A DNA stretch of 10,492 bases from Thermodesulfovibrionales bacterium. GTDB lineage: Bacteria; Nitrospirota; Thermodesulfovibrionia; Thermodesulfovibrionales; SM23-35. The position numbers and the translations under genes were made by a program. The stretch is from assembly GCA_020053565.1 (NCBI GenBank), contig JAGVMY010000177.1, positions 1 through 10,492 of the forward strand. The letters are read 5' to 3'. Positions within the stretch are counted from its first letter, which is position 1; each line of letters opens with the position of its first letter. Of this stretch, positions 6,990-10,492 are shown in pieces. A model generated the notes under the pieces. The model saw only the letters and a list, made by a program, of their open reading frames with translations, was not told the origin of the DNA and searched no databases.

Positions 6990-7365
6990 CTGAAACCCCG
7001 AACCATATCTTCCAGAAATTTCGTGACTTTTCAGAGATGTTTCTGCTCAGACTCAGGACGTCAATGATAGTCTGTGCGGTATACACCCTCTGCAGCCATG
7101 ACAGCGCATCAATATCACCGTAATCTAATACCCTTTCTATAATGTATCGTGCATTTCTTTTAAGGTGGACGTTCTCCGGACTTGTATCCCAGAAGAGACG
7201 GAAAATGTTTTCTGGAACAGTTGTTGATATTTTTCGGTCTGAAATTAATTTAACTATTTTAGGATTATCTATGGAACCAAGGTATTTATGGACTACCTTC
7301 TTCCCTTCCCTCACTACAAGATATGCGTATTCTCTATTACCAATTTTCTTAGCAATTATGCTCAT
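6982..7365 (-). CDS. DUF6922-type antitoxin partner of the AbiEii-like toxin
   Basis: Small protein of 127 residues immediately upstream of, and overlapping, the nucleotidyltransferase gene; inferred antitoxin. The C-terminal two thirds (about 50-120: ENIFRLFWDT, RYIIERVLDYGDIDALSWL, VLSLSRNISEKSRNFWKI) match what I know of DUF6922, a helical domain usually encoded next to AbiEii nucleotidyltransferases. The N-terminal 45 residues (KKIGNREYAYLVVREGKKVVHKYLGSI split over strands) look like a small beta-hairpin module of the kind found at the N-terminus of some transposases and DNA-binding proteins, so it may bind the promoter. The ATG is fixed by an in-frame TAA three codons upstream. There is no Shine-Dalgarno sequence and a TATAAT box lies only 5 bases before the ATG. 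Antitoxin activity is inferred from family and arrangement only. Confidence 0.75.
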   Translation of the reverse strand: MSIIAKKIGNREYAYLVVREGKKVVHKYLGSIDNPKIVKLISDRKISTTVPENIFRLFWDTSPENVHLKRNARYIIERVLDYGDIDALSWLQRVYTAQTIIDVLSLSRNISEKSRNFWKIWFGVSDA

Positions 7366-7370
7366 ACAAT

Positions 7371-7387
7371 ATTATAACACATTGTGT
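7371..7387 (-). promoter_or_regulatory. Perfect TATAAT box and adjacent inverted repeat before the antitoxin gene
   Basis: On the minus strand TATAAT (7376-7371) ends 5 bases before the antitoxin ATG, so transcription should begin at or next to the A of ATG. Directly upstream is the 11-base inverted repeat ACACAATGTGT (7387-7377), in the place where an autoregulating antitoxin could bind. No convincing -35 box is seen 16-18 bases upstream (CTTTTC at best), as can occur with regulated or leaderless promoters. Confidence 0.5.
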
Positions 7388-7408
7388 GCTAAAGAAAAGA
7401 AATACCAG

Positions 7409-7891
7409 TCACTTAAACCTCTCATCTGATTTTACGTCGTGTATCTTATTTGCTTTTTCTGAAAGCCAACCTGTTTTCTCGACTTCATGGACATCAAATT
7501 CTGGGACATAAGGTTTTATGTCAAGTAATGGTGTGCCATTTATAATATCTACATCTTCGATATGAAGTGTGGAACCTTCAACTTTTACAAGCCTGACTAC
7601 AGACAGACCTATTGGATTTGGACGTCTGGGTGCCCTTGTTGCAAAGACACCGCGGAGGTGCTCATCCACAAACGGTTTCACATCTAATGAGTAGCCCTCA
7701 GAGAGATGAAAATGATAAACCAAGATGATGTGGGAAAACCCCTCAATATCCTTGAGACCACCAGCATATTCAGGTTCGATTTCTATAGTTCCTGCAATAC
7801 CCTGAGCAGCAGTTGTTTGTATGGGCATTCCTTTTACATCTTTAAAAGGAGAATGGATTATGCCTATTGGTTTGTAGATTATTTCTCTCAT
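7409..7891 (-). CDS. TrmO/TsaA-family tRNA t6A37 N6-methyltransferase (short form)
   Basis: Member of the TrmO/TsaA (formerly UPF0066) family, 160 residues. E. coli TrmO methylates N6-threonylcarbamoyladenosine at position 37 of tRNA using S-adenosylmethionine through an unusual all-beta fold. Signatures are IYKPIGIIHSPF (5-16), the core FATRAPRRPNPIGLS (83-97), and DIINGTPLLDIKPYVP (115-130) followed by a conserved PEFD-type turn. It lacks the C-terminal extension of the 235-residue E. coli protein, as do many archaeal and anaerobe homologues, so a different RNA or small-molecule substrate is possible. It starts 4 bases after the radical SAM stop without a clear ribosome binding site, implying translational coupling with that gene. 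The family call is secure; the tRNA substrate is inferred. Confidence 0.88.
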   Translation of the reverse strand: MREIIYKPIGIIHSPFKDVKGMPIQTTAAQGIAGTIEIEPEYAGGLKDIEGFSHIILVYHFHLSEGYSLDVKPFVDEHLRGVFATRAPRRPNPIGLSVVRLVKVEGSTLHIEDVDIINGTPLLDIKPYVPEFDVHEVEKTGWLSEKANKIHDVKSDERFK

Positions 7892-7895
7892 ACTT

Positions 7896-9161
7896 TTATT
7901 GAGGTATTGCTTCTGTTATTATCCTGCTGTAGTTAACTCCCTTTTCTAACCCTTCTATTCTGAAGAGCGTATCTCCCTTTATCAACTCACTGAGTTTTTC
8001 TGAATTGATATGATTATAGAAAACCGGTTTCACTAATGTCTTGTCGTCTACATTACCTAAAAGATTATCCTTTAATTTCTTGTCATTCATAATAATCTGG
8101 GTTATCTGGAGCGATTTATAAAGTCTGATATAGGTATTTACCCCTACACTGTCTGGTTGGATTCTTCGGAGCAGATCAAGATATTCTAATACTTTATCTT
8201 CATCCTCATAAGGGAATCCTGTGAGAAAATCTACTGCTGTTTTTATTCCCCATAATTTCGTACTGAATATAAATCTTTCGACATCTGACCAGTATTCAGG
8301 GCATTTCTGCCAGGAATCCACAGTGAGTGTTATGAGATAAACCCCGGTATCTTTTAACAATTTAAACAACTTTCTATTGAAATTCGCAGGCTTCATGTAC
8401 ACAGCCCATTTGATATCTAATCTTTCATTTTTTAACGCAGTACAGAATTCGTCTGAATACTCAAGGCTTTCATTGAACTCAGAGTCGCATAAATGGAAAT
8501 GATTGTATCCACTATCAACAAATCTTTTTATTTCTTCCATAACGTCTTCGACATTTTTGAATGAGACTCTTGAATGCGCCTCAAGACAATACACACAGGA
8601 AGAACTGCACCCCTTGTGGGTCTCAAAACCAGCAATTCCACCAGCATCACAATATTTCTTATAGTCTACCGTAAAAGGCTTTCGTGGACATGAACTATTC
8701 AATCTGTACGTTCCATGATAAATCTTTCTTGTATTCTCTGAATTTTGAATCTCTTTCAACACCTCAATCATCTCATTTTCAGCAGGACCTGCTATGGCAA
8801 AATCGGCATTCAGATAGTCGAGAATTCCTTCTGGATTTGTTAAAACACCTGTTCCACCTAAAATGACTTTGAGACCATATTTTGACTTTACATGATTCGC
8901 AATATCTTTTATCTCATCAAGAAAAAATTCATTCGTGTGATAAAGGACAGTGTCCACATTTCTCACTGTTATGCCCACAATATCAGGGCTGAAGGATAGT
9001 ACTGCATTATCCATGTCTTTATATAAATCTTCAGAAAAACAGAGATCAATAATTTCAGCTTTATGCCCTTCCTTCTCAAGGCATGCAGATATGCATTCAA
9101 GTCCTATTGGAGGGACCGGAGGAGACTTATATCTGTTGGGATTGACCAGAAGAACATTCAT
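7896..9161 (-). CDS. Radical SAM protein with N-terminal cobalamin-binding-type domain
   Basis: Class of radical SAM enzymes with a B12-binding-like Rossmann domain (BchE/TsrM type), 421 residues. The N-terminal domain (about 1-140) opens with MNVLLVNPN and has PPIGLECISACLEKEGH, DIVGITV and LGGTGVLTNPEGIL. It does not show the DxHxxG motif of base-off cobalamin proteins. The radical SAM core begins at KGCSSSCVYC, with C185, C189 and C192 as the CxxxCxxC ligands of the [4Fe-4S] cluster, followed by strand motifs FHLCDSEFN, IKWAVYMKP and FLTGFPYEDED. Possible roles include methylation or rearrangement of a secondary metabolite, lipid or cofactor; the substrate cannot be told. It lies between a Mur-type ligase (34 bases upstream) and a TrmO-like gene (4 bases downstream). 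The ATG is fixed by an in-frame TAA three codons upstream. Confidence 0.88.
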   Translation of the reverse strand: MNVLLVNPNRYKSPPVPPIGLECISACLEKEGHKAEIIDLCFSEDLYKDMDNAVLSFSPDIVGITVRNVDTVLYHTNEFFLDEIKDIANHVKSKYGLKVILGGTGVLTNPEGILDYLNADFAIAGPAENEMIEVLKEIQNSENTRKIYHGTYRLNSSCPRKPFTVDYKKYCDAGGIAGFETHKGCSSSCVYCLEAHSRVSFKNVEDVMEEIKRFVDSGYNHFHLCDSEFNESLEYSDEFCTALKNERLDIKWAVYMKPANFNRKLFKLLKDTGVYLITLTVDSWQKCPEYWSDVERFIFSTKLWGIKTAVDFLTGFPYEDEDKVLEYLDLLRRIQPDSVGVNTYIRLYKSLQITQIIMNDKKLKDNLLGNVDDKTLVKPVFYNHINSEKLSELIKGDTLFRIEGLEKGVNYSRIITEAIPQ

Positions 9162-9166
9162 AAATA

Positions 9167-9172
9167 GTTATA
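9167..9172 (-). promoter_or_regulatory. Possible -10 box placed for a leaderless radical SAM transcript
   Basis: TATAAC on the minus strand ends 5 bases before the radical SAM ATG at 9161, the same spacing as the TATAAT box of the antitoxin gene. A weak -35 (TACAAA, 9195-9190) lies 17 bases upstream. No Shine-Dalgarno sequence is present between the box and the ATG. This could be chance in AT-rich spacer, and the gene may instead be read from the upstream ligase. Confidence 0.35.
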
Positions 9173-9195
9173 ATAACTTATTCAGACTTTTTGTA

Positions 9196-10492
9196 TCATG
9201 AGCGCTTGGTAAGCATTTCAGCTATCTCTCTTGCAAAATCAGCAAGGGTATCGTCCCTTGCACCAAAGATGACATAATTATTCCATTCATGCAATCTTTG
9301 TAAAATAACCTCTCTATCAGCAACAACCTCAACAGATTTTCCTTCAGCCCTGATTCTCACTGCAAGATCATCACTTGAAATGTCTTTACTGACAGTACCT
9401 CCAGCGTAATATATGGGCAGGAGTATAAGATGGTCTGAATCACGAAGATTTTTTGTGAAAGTTTCACTATACTCTTTCTTCATCATCCTTGTTGGGGCAA
9501 AGCCATGTGGCTGGAATATATAACAGATACTTTCTTTGACAGGTTTTATTGTCTGCATAAGAGACGAGATTTTATGAGGATTGTGGGCATAGTCATCAAT
9601 GACAAGCCTTTCTCCGTCCTTCAGGTAAATATCAAAGCGTCTTTCAATTCCCTTAAATTCATTCAGCACCTCTGCAATTTCTTTATGTGATATTCCCATT
9701 TCAGAAAGAATGGCTATACATGAAAGGGCATTATAGAGATTATATTTTCCCGGAAGTGAAAGGCTAAATCCTGTGTTATTTAATGAGAAATCTGTGCTGA
9801 ATGGTTTGTAAACAATATCAGTCGCAACGTAATCTGATGGACTATCTATAGAAAAGGTAATTGCATCTTTGATATGAATCTTTCTGAGATTTTCATCATC
9901 AGCATTTATAATGACCATGTCTTCTGTATTTTTTATAAGTACTTCAAACATTTCTGCGGTTCTGTCGACGGTATGGTGATCAAGGCTAAGGCTTAAAATT
10001 ATTGAATGCTCTGGTCTGTAATGAACAATAGTGCCATCTGATTCGCAAGCCTCAACAACAAGATAATCAGAACCTCCCGTAAGGGAATTGCCCGAATTTA
10101 ACCCTGTTTTAAATTGTTTAACCCTGCCTCCCCCAATAAAATTTGGACCTAATCCCAGTCTGTGCATTAAAAATGCAAGCAACCCCGAGGCAGTCGATTT
10201 CCCGCTCGTGCCTGCAATGGCTATTGTCCTAAATGATGATATTATTTCTGCCAGATATTCTGGTCTTGTCTTTATTGGAACTCCGAGGGACCTTGCCTTC
10301 AAAATCTCTCTATTGTCTGGTTCTACAGCAGTACTGAAAACCGCGAAATCAAAAGATTTATCAATACCGTTGCCATTTTGAGGCACAATGGTGATTCCTT
10401 TCATCTTTAATAATCTGCACAAAGGATGGTCTGGATTTCTGTCAAAAGACCTGTCAGAACCTACGATTATATTGCCTTTATCAGCCATAAAA
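9196..10492 (-). CDS. MurC/Mpl-like Mur ligase, 5' truncated by window edge
   Basis: ATP-dependent amide ligase of the Mur family. MurC adds L-alanine to UDP-N-acetylmuramate and Mpl reattaches a recycled tripeptide. The ATG at 10488 is probably internal. The text after it (MADKGNIIVGSDRS) corresponds to the KGxxVxGSD strand that in MurC follows the GIGGxGMSGLA loop, and the frame stays open to the last base, so some 20-25 N-terminal residues lie outside. Numbering from that Met, motifs are FSTAVEPDN (51-59), the P-loop GTSGKS (93-98; MurC usually has GTHGKT), EACESD (147-152; EADESD in MurC), LDHH (169-172), LPGKYNLYNAL, DDYAHNP and FQPHGF. MurC normally has FQPHR and GAGD; here the Arg is Gly and the last motif is GARD. 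The fold and class are clear, but the amino-acid or peptide substrate may differ from L-alanine, so no symbol is given. Confidence 0.82.
   Translation of the reverse strand, partial: FMADKGNIIVGSDRSFDRNPDHPLCRLLKMKGITIVPQNGNGIDKSFDFAVFSTAVEPDNREILKARSLGVPIKTRPEYLAEIISSFRTIAIAGTSGKSTASGLLAFLMHRLGLGPNFIGGGRVKQFKTGLNSGNSLTGGSDYLVVEACESDGTIVHYRPEHSIILSLSLDHHTVDRTAEMFEVLIKNTEDMVIINADDENLRKIHIKDAITFSIDSPSDYVATDIVYKPFSTDFSLNNTGFSLSLPGKYNLYNALSCIAILSEMGISHKEIAEVLNEFKGIERRFDIYLKDGERLVIDDYAHNPHKISSLMQTIKPVKESICYIFQPHGFAPTRMMKKEYSETFTKNLRDSDHLILLPIYYAGGTVSKDISSDDLAVRIRAEGKSVEVVADREVILQRLHEWNNYVIFGARDDTLADFAREIAEMLTKRS

Noticed and set aside
10486..10488. ATG as the true start of the Mur ligase
   Set aside because: It would remove the first strand and the glycine-rich GIGGxG loop of the MurC-type Rossmann domain. 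The frame is open to the window edge, so the gene most likely begins outside.
1..10492. Mobile element or defence island around the toxin-antitoxin pair
   Set aside because: No transposase, integrase, terminal inverted repeats or target duplication is seen; a single toxin-antitoxin pair is not enough.

Overview
The window looks like part of a chromosome from an anaerobic bacterium. The evidence is several multi-[4Fe-4S] redox proteins, a soluble heterodisulfide-reductase-like module, a peptidoglycan-type Mur ligase and a radical SAM enzyme. A lineage such as Nitrospirota, Desulfobacterota or a related sulfur or syntrophic anaerobe would fit, but no taxonomic marker is present, so this is inference. 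The coding is dense. No gap between genes exceeds about 75 bases, and I see no rRNA, tRNA, CRISPR array, insertion sequence or origin.

Left half, plus strand (1-5044): one tightly packed operon. It holds the 3' end of an AprA-like flavoprotein (cut by the left edge), a short AprB-like double-[4Fe-4S] ferredoxin, a 785-residue HdrA/QmoB-like flavo-iron-sulfur protein with a C-terminal MvhD domain, HdrC and HdrB. The last three junctions overlap by 1, 4 and 4 bases. The simplest reading is that the AprAB-like pair exchanges electrons with a soluble HdrA(MvhD)-HdrC-HdrB complex. This would take the place of the membrane QmoABC complex that serves AprAB in many sulfate reducers. QmoA and the membrane subunit QmoC are absent from the visible part.

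Right half, minus strand (5086-10492): the genes converge on the first operon. Read in the direction of transcription they are a MurC/Mpl-like ligase (5' end beyond the right edge), a B12-binding-type radical SAM protein, a compact TrmO/TsaA-type methyltransferase starting 4 bases after the radical SAM stop, a DUF6922-type antitoxin overlapping an AbiEii-type nucleotidyltransferase toxin, and a bacterial ionotropic-glutamate-receptor-like channel. The radical SAM and antitoxin genes both have a TATAA-type -10 box only 5 bases before the ATG and no Shine-Dalgarno sequence, which suggests leaderless transcripts.

The most interesting items are the Apr-like/soluble-Hdr cassette, with its shortened AprB and cysteine-poor HdrA N-terminus, and the glutamate-receptor-like channel whose pore lacks the potassium-channel TVGYGD filter.
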